In this document: piece after piece, positions 23,789-37,490 of the stretch
How the letters are laid out: each line of letters begins with the position of its first letter
How positions within the stretch are numbered: the stretch's first letter is position 1
Assembly: GCF_900090045.1 (NCBI RefSeq)
Contig: NC_041785.1
Coordinates: 2,507,001-2,571,000, forward strand
Length of the DNA: 64,000 nucleotides
Reading direction: 5' to 3'
DNA from: Plasmodium malariae
Taxonomy: Eukaryota; Apicomplexa; Aconoidasida; Haemosporida; Plasmodiidae
Made by a program: the position numbers and the translations under genes
Notes under the pieces: generated by a model
Seen by the model: only the letters and a program-made list of their open reading frames with translations
Databases searched by the model: none
What the model was told of the DNA's origin: nothing

Positions 23789-25011
23789 TCATGAGCAAAT
23801 TCTTTTATGAAAAACGAAGTCTCTTCTTTGACATTCAATTGAGCAGTAGTAGACCTTTTTGCACTTTCCACATCTTTTTAAATTTTTTTCCTGCAATTTG
23901 AAAAATAAAAATATATATGTAAGGACATATGTTACGTAAACACATCCACACTAATACATACTATGGAAATGAATTGTGAAAAAATCATAAAATCATGGTC
24001 TTAAATGAATAAGAAGAAGGTTGAAATGACGTAATATGCAACACTGCGTAGGATAGAGTATTTTTTTTTTTTTTTTTTTCTATTGAGCAATATGAATTTA
24101 TCACTTAAGCTAATTTGTAAACATATTTCTGTGTGTACCGTATAGCAATGTTCACAAGCAGTCGTTTTTGTGCTTGATGTGCTCACATTAGTGTCTCCAT
24201 CTTTCGGCCCTTTCATTTGCTTTAACAAGTCTTGCATGGCTTGCGCTTGGTCCCACCTAGAAAATTGAAAAAAAAAAAAAAAGGGAAATTTTACGAATGA
24301 TTTTAAATAGAGCAAAAATATATAAATACATAATGTATCGTCTCTCTTCCATGAGTAGTTTTTAATTAACAACGTTAATTCTTATATTTTTAAACTCCTT
24401 TTTGTAAAATGTAAAAAATTTCGGGTAAGTTTACACAATATATACAATATATGGTAGTACCTATTTTCAGCCTTTGGAGGATTTTTCAAAAATTCTTCAT
24501 ATTCTTTTATGGTAAAATCACATCTCTTGAAATCTTCATTATCATAAGTTTTTGATAAAAATGCATCTCCGTAAATATCTGTACTACATATCCTTGAAGC
24601 TCTACTATTGTAAGGTAGTTTTTTTATTCGTCCAATATCATCAATATAACAATTAACACCAAAAAAATTTGTTTTTTCAGATGGAATTGTCAATGGAATA
24701 ATTTGGTAAGTTTGAGATGATTCAATTGCATTATTTATTAAATCGGGTGTTATAGTATTTAAATTTTCTTTATTTTCATTTTGTTCATTATCATTTGCTT
24801 TACCTGTATTTAATTTTTCTTTTATAGTTTCTTTTAGCTCGTCTTTTCCTTTTTCATCAAAAATTATTCTTCTAAAATAAGATCCTAAAGTATTTTGAAA
24901 TTTTTCTTCACTTCCTTTAAAATTCAATTCTTTTATTTCATTATTTATATCACTACTTATTAAAACATACTTAAAACCCGTGTGAATACACTTTAAAATA
25001 TCATCAGCCAT
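23789..25011 (-). CDS. MYND-type zinc-finger protein, three exons
   Basis: Proposed exons on the minus strand: 25011-24461, 24256-24139, 23890-23789 (256 residues; phases 2 then 0). The first two exons end in an incomplete CxxC pair (ACEHCYT). A 34-codon exon 250 bp downstream supplies RCGKC, VYYCSIEC and the FHKRIC end. Together they give C218, C221, C230, C233, C239, C243, H251, C255, a complete MYND ligand set with normal spacing. MYND fingers are protein-protein interaction modules; the partner cannot be told. The N-terminal 180 residues (MADDILKCIHTGFKYV..., later VNCYIDDIGRIKKLP) are not familiar to me; no SET domain is present, so this is not a SMYD-type methyltransferase. Introns have GTACTA/TCTAG and GTACAC/TTGCAG borders. 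A frame reading past the second donor ends in poly-Lys and is not real. Confidence 0.85.
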
Positions 25012-25904
25012 TTCTATATTATTTTATTCTTATTTTTTCAATACGTGAAGAAAACTGTTTGAACTTCAGAAGAATCTCCGGGAGGGAACATATATATATA
25101 TATAAATATTTAATCGTGAATGTATATATGAATGTATGTAAATATACATATATATACATGTATAAATAAGTACATACATGAACACATAAGTACGTACGTG
25201 CATACAACTTATATATTCATACGAAAGAGACTAATCACAACATAATCATGTAGTCAAAAAGGAACTTATAATGGCCCGTTACAGCGTCAAATTATTGAAA
25301 ATTTGAAGAATCATACACTAATTTTGTTACCAATTTGACTTATTTTTTAGTTTATTTTCTCTCATTTCATAAAAAAGATGATATATTATAACAAAAAAAA
25401 AAAAAAAAAAAAACATTTATGTATTTATAAAAACGATTGTAAACGAAGGTACACTTAAAATTTTTTAAAAAAGATTTTTTATCACGAAAAGAAGGGTTAT
25501 ATTGGGGAAGACGATAAAAAAAAAAAAAAAGAACACATGCATATAAATATATATGTGCGTATTTATCTATATAACTATACATTACGTTTAAGTATATTTA
25601 TGAATGAAGTGCAGTTTTATACAGGTGGAGTAAACTAATCAATTCGTTCGCAAATATACAAGATAAAAAAAAAAGGCACATACGTTTAATACATTTTTTT
25701 ATGCATAAAAACAAAAATTTTTTTAATGTTAATTTCAAAACACAATAAAAATTTATTTTAATGTTTGTTCCATTTAATAAATAGGTCAACTTTTTGTTTC
25801 TTTGTAAATTTGAAAGAATAAAAGGAACGGGTTTTATTATATTTTTCGGTGATTTTACTATATTTTTTTACGTCGGATTTTTTCTACTGCGTATTCTGGG
25901 GCAC

Positions 25905-25941
<37 letters not shown>

Positions 25942-26764
25942 TATTTTTTTTTTTTTTGCTCCTTTGATATTTTTCAATTTTGCGATGTTTCATGTTTAAA
26001 AATTGTAACTATTGTATTATATAATAAAACGCAAATATTTTAGGATATTTTTATTTTTTTTTTTATTGTTACATATATCTTTAAGGATAATTCATATTTT
26101 TTTTTCTCTTCATATAAGCAAATTATTTGAATATTTATAAAAATTCAATTAGAGATACCAAAATGGGCATTTTACAAGAGCATAAGCATTAATTAGAGCA
26201 AACTAATAAGGGAAGTGTTAGTCTTGAGTTATTATGTGCACATATATATATATATATATGTACATATGAACATGTGTAAATGTGTTTATTCGTATACGTT
26301 TGTATTCCTTTTCATCTCTTAAAGCAAATATCTGTCGCTATTGTTCTCTTACGCGCAACAAATGAATGTAAGCATTAATAATGCAAACAGAATGATGCAA
26401 ATGGAGTAATACACATGGAATGCTGCAAATAACGTGATGCAAAAGATAATAACAAAATTTGAAAGCGCAAAAATTTGGTGTCACATTTAAACTGCACTAT
26501 TTCCATTAGAATAGGGCGCTAAGTAGGCTTTACAAATTTAAACTATTGTTGAAAATTACAAATAATAAGGTAAAAATAGTGCATTTCCATAGATGTAAAA
26601 AAAGATGAAATTTCAATTATGTAAAATGTACGGGTACAAATATAATGGCTTGTATGTTTAAATGTGGGTATGCCTATACTTATATATATGTATATAAATT
26701 AGCAAAAATATTTCTATCCTCCAAAAAATAATATTTAAAATAGAAGCAAAGACAAATTTATACG
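25012..26764. other. Intergenic region, no gene recognised
   Basis: Lies between the start of the MYND gene and the end of MTR4, both on the minus strand. Contains poly(A) runs (25394-25413, 25516-25530), (TA)n (25912-25937, 26242-26259) and a small minus-strand frame (25789-25598, 63 residues, Leu/Lys/Cys-rich) that I cannot support as a gene. Confidence 0.5.
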
Positions 26765-29700
26765 TTATAAATACAAAGAGGGCGAGAATGGGATACCGCG
26801 TCTCAACTTTTTAGTTGCAGCTGTTAAAATTTCGCACATGTTGTCATTATTAATTCCTCTGAATGCGCAGATCATTTGCCTTAGCAGTTCGTCCAAACGC
26901 CTACGAAGGTTAAGGGATGGATTAATAGGGTTAGTGTGTACATATGCACAGTGTACACATATAAGCACAAGCACGCATAGACACAATCACAGACACGAAA
27001 ATACCTATGTACACACATACCTTAGGGTTCGTATAATAGACCCTTCGTAAATTTGTGAGTCCGTTAAAATTTCCATAAATGAGTGCCCACGAGCCCATAA
27101 TAAAACGATAGGCATAATGGAGGACTTAAATTTATCAAGGTAATCTTTTAAATTTATATTCATTCCACAGTGATTCATTTTATTTGCTACACTGGTTGCA
27201 GTTTTTATGATTTGCTGATACCCCTCCACTAGTATGGGGTCATTAATTGTGATGTCTTTATTTGTGGATTCATCATATACAAAACATGATAGGAAAGCAC
27301 ATATATAATCAAAATTATATTTACTGAAAAAATTGGAAAAGAACAATTCTGATATTACTAATTCATCAACACTTAAAATTGCGCTCGCTATTTGTCCTTT
27401 CATAGTAACTATGTAATTTTTTTCCTCACCCATGTTATTATTAACATTGGCATTTTTACTACCACCGTGGTTGTTTTTGCTATCACTATTGTGATTTTGG
27501 TAGATTAAGCGATCATCTGTGGAACCAACAGTTTGTTCATTTGTATTGAAAATATTTTGCTGATTTGTCAGGCTTATATCACTTTGCTCACTCGTCCTAG
27601 CAACATTCTGAATAGTTTTTACTTCATTTTCATCCTTTATATTTTCTAAATTGTGCGAAATTTCAATATAATTTAAACTCTCCAACAAAATGAGCATATT
27701 TTTTAATTCTTTTTTAAGAACAATAAATCGGCATTTTTCAATGTTCGACTCTAAAATGTTTTTTTCAAATTGTAAGGCAACATACTTATTATACATATGA
27801 TAATATTTATTTAAGTTTTTATTATTTAATAATTTATTTTTTTTTAATACATTTTCATGATAACTTATATTTTTTACAATTTTTAAAAATGCCTCATCTT
27901 TAATATCCATTTGATAGGGACTAATAACTGGAATATTTTTTTCTCCTTTTAAACAACTGACCATGGTGTTATATTTCAATCTAACGTTTTCAATTTCTTC
28001 TTCACTTTTTTTATCAAATGGCTTGTCTATGCTTAATACGACTGCTGATATTTGATAAATGCATTTAATATGAAAACACATAAATTTCCATTTTGCTTTT
28101 AATCTATCACTTGGTGGAATATATTCTCTCTCGTCATTCTCGTTTTCATTGTTACCAATGTCTCTGTCAGCTGTACCTCTGTCTTCACTTCCATTTTCAT
28201 CGTCATCATACTGCGTTCGCTTTCTTTTTTTACTTTCATTATAGGGAACGAGACAATCAACAACTAACATATCTCCCGGATCATTCCCATCTGCGTAGCT
28301 ATGTTTATGAAAAGTATCTCCATTACTGTAATTATTGCTATAACTGTTGTTACTGTTATTATTGTAATTATTATTGTTATTACTATAACTACTACTTTCT
28401 GTGCTCCTCTTTCCGCCCATGTTTTTCCCTTCAATGACTCTTCCTTCTATGCAAATGCACCACCCCCATTTCTGGTCTTCCTCAACAAGGTATATCAACC
28501 TGCCAAGGGCTAAATAGGGGGTTATGTTTTTCTTCGATGTTAATATAGACCTGTAGGACTCCCCCAGTTCTACTAATTTACTTGTGATTATATAATAATT
28601 AGATATATAAGAATATATGGTACCGTACTTTTTTAGCTCCTCGTTAAAATTACTGTCATCATTATTATTATTATCAGCAGCATAATTTTTGTTTTCGTCA
28701 TCCAAATTTTTGTTGTCATTACTGCAGAGTGCATTGCAGGAGGTGGTTGTAGTATCACTTACACTCTCCTTACCATGAAGTACATGTACTTTTTGGTTTT
28801 CTTGTGAATTTCCTCCTTCATTATGCCCATTATTATTATGTGAGAGTGACTGAGCCATATTGTGGTCCGCCATATTAGGTGCTGTACTTTCCGTGTCTGC
28901 TAAAGTTTGACTGCTATTTTTTTTTGTTGCTACTCTTTTGTAATAATTCATCATAATATTTTTTAAAAGATTTGTTTTGCTTATTTCTTGGTAATTTTCG
29001 TCTAGGTAAATATTTGTTAAAGTGTTAAATATTTCTTTAATTTTTTCTTCTACTCTTTTTTTAGCTAAAATTTTTTGAAAAAGATTTTTTTTCATTTGAT
29101 ATTGAATAAATGACCTTTCAATCATAAATTCTGGGGTAATACCTTCAATTCTTAATAAATTTAATATCATATTATATCCTAGATGGAACTGACTAACTAA
29201 TCTATTGGCTTCACCTACAAACAATTTTTCTGCTTCTTTCCAATGAAGAGGGCTATCTAACATAATGATGACAATTCCTCTATCATCTAATCCTCTCCTA
29301 CCAGCTCTTCCAGCCATTTGAATATATTCTCCAGATGTTATTAATCTTTTTTCTAAGCCATCAAATTTTTTTAAAGAAGTAAAGACAACAGTTTTAGCTG
29401 GCATATTTATGCCCATAGAAAAAGTTTCTGTACTAAATAAAACTTTTAACAAAGACTCTTGAAACATTATTTCGATAATCTCTTTAATGATAGGTAATAA
29501 ACCTCCATGGTGTATTCCAATTCCTCTTAACAGTAAGGGTAAAATAAATTGGACCTGTGGTAATGCACGGTCATCATCAGCTAAAATTTGTATTGCATTT
29601 TCATATAACTCTTTTATTACTTCTTTTTCTGTTTCATCTGTTAAATCCACTTTATGCATGCTAGTTGCATTTACTTCACATTCCTTTTTTGAAAAGGCAA

Positions 29701-31129
29701 AAATAATTAAAGGGGTATAATTACGGGAGTGACACATCTGAACAATTTTTTCAATATCATAAGTATTTTTTCTCATTTTTTTAGCGTACTTATTAATATT
29801 ATTATTCCTTTGTAAATTATCTTCTGACATGTTCATTTTTTCCTTAATAGCATTAACAGCTTTGATAAAATTATCTCTTTTAAATTCTTTATTTTCATCA
29901 CATATTAAAAAAACACTTTCACTAGATGTAGGAAAAATATAATGTTGTAATGGGGTGGGTCTATAATCTGTATATACAATATGACAAGCTTGACTTTTAA
30001 TACTGCTAACCCATTCAGCAAACTGAATTCCGTTCGGTATTGTTGCACTTAAAAAAATGAGTCGAACCATTAAAGGTAATAAAATAATCGTCTCTTCCCA
30101 TATAACCCCTCTGTCTCTATCTCTCATATAATGAATTTCATCAAATATAACCCATTTTACTTCTTTTGTTAGAGAAGATCCTCTATATAACATGGATCGT
30201 AATATTTCTGTGGTCATAACAATTATAGAGGCTTCAGGATTTATAGAAATATCTCCTGTAATTAAACCGACATCTTTAAATTCTTCACTTAAGTCTCTAT
30301 ATTTTTGATTACTCAATGCTTTAATTGGGCTAGTATAAATAACGCGTTGTTTATCTCTTAGACCTAAGGCTATTGCATATTCAGCTATTACTGTTTTTCC
30401 TGCAGAGGTATGAGCTGATACTAGAACGCTTTCATTTCTTTCTAAACATTCTATTGACTTTTTTTGAAATGTATCTAACTCGAATTTATACGTTCTAGCT
30501 GGGATTATGGATTCACTTAGTTCATTATGTACATAACTTTTGGGTCTTACACACTTATGAATACAATTAATATCACTACCAAATTCTTCTAAAACTAGAA
30601 CATCATCATTATTTATTGTTTTACTATTTTCAATTAGTATCTCTTCTACTTTTGAGTTATTTGTATTATTTTTTTCCTTTTTTTTTCTATTCTTATCTTC
30701 TTCAGATATTTTTCTTACTTTCTTATTTACATTATTAGTAGTTCCATCAAAATTTTGTATATCATTATATATTTCTTCTCTAACTTGATTTTTAATCAAT
30801 TTATCCTCTTTTCTTTTCTTATTAATTAAATTTTCAATATTTATTTTGTAATTTACTTGTGGTGTATTTGATAACTTATCTTCATTATTATTGTGATATT
30901 CTTCTTTCCTATTTTTCTTATTAGCATTCATTTCTTTTATTATTTTATCAGACTGTTTTGTTTCAGTATACTCTTCTTTATTTTTTATGTTATTACTTTC
31001 CTCCTTGTCATTCTTCTCCACCGATAAGATGTTATTCCCTATTCTGTCCTCTTCATTTTTTATCAAAATATTTTCTTCTATATCGTTTTCCTCAAAAACG
31101 TTAAATAAGTCGTCAATAATTTTTGACAT
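26765..31129 (-). CDS. MTR4: ATP-dependent RNA helicase MTR4 (exosome cofactor), two exons
   Basis: Proposed exons: 31129-27021 and 26900-26765 (1414 residues, phase 2). MTR4 is the Ski2-like helicase that feeds RNA to the nuclear exosome. Motifs: SAHTSAGKT (238-246), YTSPIKALSNQKYR, MTTEILRSMLYRGS, DEIH (330-333), SAT (361-363), IGIHHGGLLP, FSTETFSMGINMPAKTV and QMAGRAGRRG. DEIHYMRDRDRG and the arch-domain region separate MTR4 from the Brr2 and Ski2 branches. Low-complexity inserts break the arch (Ser/Asn-rich around 28270-28400 and 28640-28920). The last exon gives RRLDELLRQM and ends GIPFSPSLYL, the expected C-terminus. I chose the Met at 31129 rather than the upstream in-frame Met at 31174, because MSKIIDDLFNVFEEND matches the animal MTR4 start pattern of a short lead-in then LFxVFE. 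Confidence 0.95.
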
Positions 31130-31206
31130 TTTATACAGTACGTTCAGAAAATGGCGCTTGACAGTTCGTATCAACGTTTTATACAGTTATACCTACGTCC
31201 ATACGT

Positions 31207-31256
<50 letters not shown>

Positions 31257-32055
31257 CATACCTATATACTTACATACATATATAAGTAAGTATATGTATT
31301 ATGAGCTTTTCTCTTTTTACTATTTGATGTTCTTACATAAATAAATATTTTAAAATTCCTATCCTTTCCTTCCTTTTTTGTATAAAGTTTGTGCGGCGTT
31401 TGTTATATATTTACTTCTCAGTTAATAAACGAACGTAAATATATAAAAATAAATAAATAAATATATACATATATATATACATATATATATATATGTATGT
31501 ATGTATATATTCATATATTTATATATAATACAAATTAAGTTGATGCTTTTTAACAGTTTCTCTTTACAATTTTTACATAATTTCCGCATAAATTATTAAC
31601 TATTATTTTATCCCCCCTTTATTGTACACTTTGTGCTTATATATAATTTTTTTTTTTTTTTACTTAATGTTGTATGTATATGTAAATAAATGTAAATATG
31701 TATTCACGGATGCATATATAAATATACCATAACAAAGTATACCCACTAGAAGCGAAAAACAGTGTTTCATCTATTTTTCTTTTGCAATTTATTTTCTTCG
31801 TTCCTTCTCATGGCATAAAACTGAGGTTATAACGTTCCATGATGTTGTGGTAATTTTATATGTTTCTCTTTTTTATTAACAGTAAATTTTGTTATTTTGT
31901 TATTCTGTTGTTTTGCTACTTTGCAGTTTAATTGCTCTGCTGTTTTGCAGTATTACTTTTTTTTTCCATTATAGAACAGCAAACGGCAATCAAAATTTTA
32001 AAATGGATAAAGTCATATATATCACAATTACTTGAAATATTAACATGGTGATATA

Positions 32056-32250
32056 TTATATACAAATAAAAAAGGAAAAGAAGAAAAATAGAACAGAAGA
32101 ATAGAGCTTGTATATTATTGCAGTACATTCTATTCCCCTATTGTACATAAGTAACAGTTTTAATAAATAATAGGAAATTTTTTTCTTTTTTAATAAACCA
32201 ATAATAGGTAACGTTTTGATTATCTCATTTTTTATTTTTTCAAAAGTCAT
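32056..32250 (-). CDS. Candidate small ORF, 64 residues, unsupported function
   Basis: The frame opens MTFEKIKNEIIKTLPIIGLL, continues with a Lys run and a Leu-rich helix, and ends in a Phe-rich hydrophobic stretch. The first 45 codons look more protein-like than surrounding DNA. A second minus frame (32128-31928) overlaps its end, with no clean splice junction between them. It could be a small membrane protein gene, a relic or chance. Confidence 0.2.
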   Translation of the reverse strand: MTFEKIKNEIIKTLPIIGLLKKKKISYYLLKLLLMYNRGIECTAIIYKLYSSVLFFFFSFFICI

Positions 32251-32317
32251 AAAGCTAAGCGTTCTGTTTATTGCTTGATCATTTAAAATGACTGAAGAAG
32301 CTTAGTACACACCAACA

Positions 32318-32360
<43 letters not shown>

Positions 32361-32489
32361 AAATGAATAAGTTATGCAATCAGTACTTTGTCAAACTCAA
32401 AATTAGATGAAATATAGCTTAAGCATAATTTGATTAGGGGAAATATGTATACTTTCCGCCTTATATTTTGGAGGTTTTAAATTACATTA

Positions 32490-32612
32490 ATGAAGAATTA
32501 TTCTAATTTTGTGAGTAAGTTTCATACCATCAAAGTTAAAAGGACAGAAGAACTTACTAATTCTAACGCTACTGTTCAAAAGATCATGCTTATATATAAG
32601 AATAGGGAATAA
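32490..32612 (+). CDS. Candidate small ORF, 40 residues, in a G+C-raised island
   Basis: The frame from ATG to TAA encodes a hydrophilic peptide starting MKNYSNFVSKFHTIKVKRTE. G+C is about one third here, against far less in the flanks. The same frame is open upstream from an ATG at 32445 except for one TAA (about 32478). A strong donor-like GTGAGTAAG lies inside it, so it may instead be part of a spliced transcript. No family recognised. Confidence 0.2.
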   Translation: MKNYSNFVSKFHTIKVKRTEELTNSNATVQKIMLIYKNRE

Positions 32613-33100
32613 ATAAATATTAAATTATATACCCACTTTTAAAGTATGTTTCTCACTATACTTATTTATACATGTATGATAATAACAGAGGTAAAGGAAA
32701 ATTTCCATGGAAGAGTAAATAAGGATAAAGAGGAAAATGTCGTTATTTTTTTTATTAAATTTTTTCTTCCTTTTAATTCTGTTATTTTGCTTCCGAATTG
32801 TTTTTCTCTTTCATTGTGCTTCCAATATTCTTAAAATTTAAATAGTTGTGTAAGTGTGAGATAAACATAATTGACAAAAAAGGAAAAAGTTATATTTACA
32901 TTTTATAATATTCCTAATTATAAACATATATATGTGGTGAAAAAATGATAAAGATTAATTTTAATATGAAAACAGTTTATTAATTTAATTTTCCTTTTTT
33001 TATTTTTGTGACAAAAATGAAGTTACGCAAGAAGAATGTACTTAATATTTTTAAATAAAGAGCTTCGCTCAGCCCTTACTGATACATACATAGACTTGAA

Positions 33101-33132
<32 letters not shown>

Positions 33133-35405
33133 CCTTTTTCTTTTTTCTTAAGCAATTAATTGAACTACCCTCATTTATGTTTAAATATGGAATAAGCAAA
33201 AAGTAATTGCGTTTAAATAAACCACTTTTTTTTTCTTTTTTTTTTTTTTCCCATTTGTTTTACATATCTATGATTTACTAGTTTCTCATAACACTTGTTG
33301 CGGACTATTCATTTGTTTTTATTTCTATTTACAAATTTTATGAATTACCTGTTTTTTAAATTATAAATATTTTTTATTTTATTTTTAATATAAAACATAA
33401 TGTTTCCATCATAAATGGAAACACTTCATATATTTTCCATTTTTCACATTTTTGTTATAATTGTATAAATTTTTTTCTTTTTTTGTTTTAATGGTTACAT
33501 TATTACTATATTAAAAAGATTAAAAAAAATTAAACGGGTCATTAATCTGTCATTGAGAGTACATACTTGTTTTTAACTTTGTAAATATATTTTATATTTT
33601 GTTATTTTTGCGTTTTTTCATTTAAGTTTATATTATTAAAATGTGGTATATATTTCAAATATTTCTATATAAATAGGTGAACATACTATAAGCATAAAAA
33701 TGGTCAATAAATGAGCATACGATCCTTTTGTTTTTAAAAATTGATGAAAAAAATTAGAAATGCAGAATTCATATCTTCATACATTTGACGACGTATTTGA
33801 AAAAAAAAATATAACAGTGTATGAACACCGAATTTTTTTTTTTTTTTTTTTTTAAATATCAAAAGGGTTTACATATATGTACGTATTCTTTTATGTATGT
33901 ATTCTTATATATATATATTCATTTCCGTACGTGTATACGTACAACGTGTATATATTTCTTATTAACAATATAGCACGCGCTTTTTTTTGAGCAAAGGTAT
34001 ATATTGTCATTGTTAAAGGTTGGTGAAATATTTTATTTATGCTTTTCTTGTTAAACATATATAATTTCTTTTACTGTTTTACTTTTTAAAAATATTTTTA
34101 ACCTTATCATACTGTTATATATAACAATGCACACTGTTATGAGTTACATAATTATTGACTACATTTATTTTTTGTTAATTTTTGTGTATTTTTATTTCGA
34201 TATTTTATTCCTTTTTTTTTTTCGCGTTTATTTTAATAAATTTTTAAGAAGTTAATTTTACATTAAAGAAATATGATTTGCTTTACTATTATTATTCTTC
34301 TTTTCGAATTCCTTCTAATAATGTTTTTCTTGTTTATTTAAAAATGTATATGTTTATACAACATATGTGAACAAAGGTTATATTTTTTTGTAAAATTCTT
34401 TGTAGTAGTATATAGGAAAACTTATTGTTTATATTGATGAATATAAATATTGCATATTACCAAAATTATATGTAACATTTTAATTGATGTGTTTGCCTTT
34501 ATTGAGTATGGCAAACATATTCATTAGATGTAATAATTTGAATTTGCCAAATTGTTTTATATTTGATACGTGTATGTGTATTTTACCTATATATATACAC
34601 GTATGCATAAATGTTTATTTTTCCTTTGTTAAATAGCAACAAAAGAAAAAAAAAAAAAACAAGCTTAAAGAAATGATAATTTTTTTTTTCTTTAATTTTT
34701 GCTTAAATGTGAAATGATATTATATGCATTGGTTTTGTTTTTTTATTAAAATTTTTTTTTGATTATTCTTTGTATTTTCTTTTATTTTCAAGTATTTTTA
34801 TTCTACAAATGTGAAGAATATAAATATGCATATTGTTGTTTATAGTAAAAGTGTATAAAAATTAGTAACGTTTGATTTTGATTGTTATAATAAAATTTGT
34901 TCATATAGTATTTACATTTTTAGTATATATGTAGATTTTTATATATTTTAACATAACATATGTACATACATAATACACAAATGTATGTAGGCTAATTTTC
35001 TTTTACTTGTATATGTACATATATATATATATATGTGAAAGTTATATATTCGCGTAAGAGTGTATGTGTTTTTGTACGTGTTTGTTTATGTGCTCGTGTA
35101 GATGTTTGTACACTGTTTATATGTGTGTGTACGTTATATACGTATGTGTAGGTAATATATATACTATATGCATAATTTTGTATTGTTCTGCTAATGCTAG
35201 AAAAATACGTTACAGAATTATATGAAATATTAATATTTGTATATTCTTTGTCTTTTAAATTCGTTTTTGATTTAATATACAAATTTAATGAAGCATTAAT
35301 TTTTTTTTTTTTTTATTGTAGATGTTATTATATTGTGACTGTTATATCATAGCTGAAAAATGTGAATAATAAAAAAAAATAATAATAATAATAAAATAAA
35401 TGGAA

Positions 35406-35457
35406 AATGATGATAATGATAATGATAATGATGATGATGATGATGATGATGATAATG
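35406..35457. repeat. GAT/AAT trinucleotide microsatellite
   Basis: A run of GAT with interspersed AAT triplets, in intergenic DNA. It would read as an Asp/Asn micropeptide from an adjacent ATG, which I regard as coincidence. Confidence 0.8.
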
Positions 35458-36422
35458 AATATTGAAAATAAAATTAAAAAGAATATAAAACAATATGTAT
35501 AAAAAATTAAAGCATATAAAGATTTTATAAAAGTGTGTTTTAAAAATATAACAAAAAGGTATATAAGTTGTGCTTTAAGTATATATTCGTATTTAGATAC
35601 ATAATATATATATGTGTAAATAAATAATTATATACATATATATATAAATAAACTTCCTTATTTTTAGTGTTCTTAAATATGTTATTTTATTTTTATTACT
35701 GTGTGAATATGTCTTATTTTGTTCGAATTAATGTATTTTAAACATTAATCTTTTATTTTTATTTTATTTTTTTTTCCTGTGCTTGTATTTTAAGAAATCA
35801 TATAAAAGACATAAGACTTTACACAATTATTTATTTATTTTAATAGAGTTTTTTCTTATTCCCTTTTTTTTTTTATCTTTCTTTTTTTGCTTTTTTTTTT
35901 ATCTGCCTTTTATTAAATATTTTTATTTACATATTAGTTCCTTCCATTTTTATTATACTCTTTGTATATAAGAATATTGTTATGGGTTTATATAAATACA
36001 TATTTATGTTTAATATAATGTGTATGTTTATAATTTCTATGTTAATAATATCTATGTTAATAATTTCTATGTTAATAATTTCTATGTTAATAATTTCATT
36101 AGTTAATAATTGTGAATGTATAAAAATAAAGCTTATGTTTTTATTTATTTGAAGCTCTATACATTAAAATTAAGCGTCTTATTATTCGTGATTATCGTAA
36201 TTTTTTTTTTTAATATCTTTTATTAATATTTGTTGAAGGAAATGAAATGATTATTTTTACTTATGTGTTATTCGCTTGTATTTTACTTATGTTCTTCATC
36301 GTATATAATCATACATTATTATGTAATATCGTATAGTATAATGTGCTATCATATATTATTATATACCTCCGTGTGTAGTCATATGTTATAATATTTAACC
36401 GAATTTTTTTATCATTATTAAG

Positions 36423-36473
<51 letters not shown>

Positions 36474-36990
36474 AAGAAAAAAAAATATATGTACTTCATA
36501 TTTGTGTATACGTGTTGTGTCGAAAAAAGGGGAAAATAAAACCACGTAATATATGTGAAGAAGGGTTTATATTATATATAAACTTATAAACGTGTAATAA
36601 GTTTTATAATATATTTAGTTTGTGAATTACTTGAGAAATTTCCCCATTCTCATTCTCATTCTCATTCTCTTTCTCTTCCTTTTTTTTTTATGTATAATAT
36701 AATTATGTTGTTTCTTCATCTGAGAGTATATGCATCTAAATAATATCTGTATGTATATATTTATATATACACATATATAAATGTACATTTTTACGTACAT
36801 ATTTATACATATATATAGTAATATGTATATGCACACAAATTTAATTTTTCCACGTATTAGTGATATTATAATTTCCCCTCTTTTTTTTTTTTTGTATATA
36901 AAAGCATTTGTATTTGTGTATCATCTGAAAAAAAAAAATTAAAAAAAAAAAAAAATTAGTATCACGTAAATATCTAAATAAATAATATGT

Positions 36991-37188
36991 ATGATCATGA
37001 GAACAGTAAATCTTAATGTAACTAGTAATTATAAAATTATACGATTATATGTTTGTTCTATTATACAATATAACTTATATTCGAAAAAATATATAATTGG
37101 AATATGTACACCGTTTGTAGTAACGTACGTGGTGACTAGTATATTCTCATATCAAGTGAAAAAGAATACATATAAATGTACACGTTGA
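36991..37188 (+). CDS. Candidate small single-pass membrane protein, 65 residues
   Basis: The frame starts MIMRTVNLNVTSNYK and has one hydrophobic segment, IIGICTPFVVTYVVTSIF (about residues 36-53), flanked by basic residues, ending KKNTYKCTR before TGA. That is the shape of small mitochondrial or ER membrane proteins. It sits about 350 bp upstream of the CCCH start codon, on the same strand, so it could instead be an upstream ORF in that gene's 5' leader. No family recognised. Confidence 0.35.
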   Translation: MIMRTVNLNVTSNYKIIRLYVCSIIQYNLYSKKYIIGICTPFVVTYVVTSIFSYQVKKNTYKCTR

Positions 37189-37405
37189 TACTACTTAACA
37201 TATGCCAACACATTTTAACACATGCTAGCACATACAAACACGTATTAACATATGTTAGCACATGCTAATGTATGTTAATTTATGTGTATTTTTTTTTTTT
37301 TTTTTTTTTGTAGTTTGTTATATCATAGCAATTCTTTATTGTATAAAATTTTCTCCCCACTCTTTTTTTCAAATTTTTCTTTTTTTCTTTCCCTCTACCA
37401 TCTAC

Positions 37406-37490
37406 ACCAACGCGAACGCGAGCGCTAATACGAACATTAACACTAAAATTAACGCTAACACTAACGCCAAGGCCAACGCCTCGTGCCCCT
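37406..37490 (+). repeat. G+C-richer degenerate hexamer repeat just upstream of the CCCH gene
   Basis: AACGCG/AACGCT/AACACT/AACGCC-type hexamers run for about 85 bp, ending 45 bp before the start codon. It would read as Asn-Ala/Asn-Thr repeats. It lies where the 5' untranslated leader is expected and stands out by composition. Confidence 0.7.

Noticed and set aside
26366..26488. Frame MNVSINNANRMMQME followed by stop and more open codons
   Set aside because: Driven by a local ATGCAAAT-type repetition; no splice signal and short.
31129..31174. Upstream Met at 31174 as the MTR4 start
   Set aside because: The next in-frame Met gives the conserved LFxVFE start; the 15 extra residues look like leader sequence, though they cannot be excluded.
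36309..36545. Minus-strand ORF with a long Phe run
   Set aside because: Antisense of a poly(A) tract.
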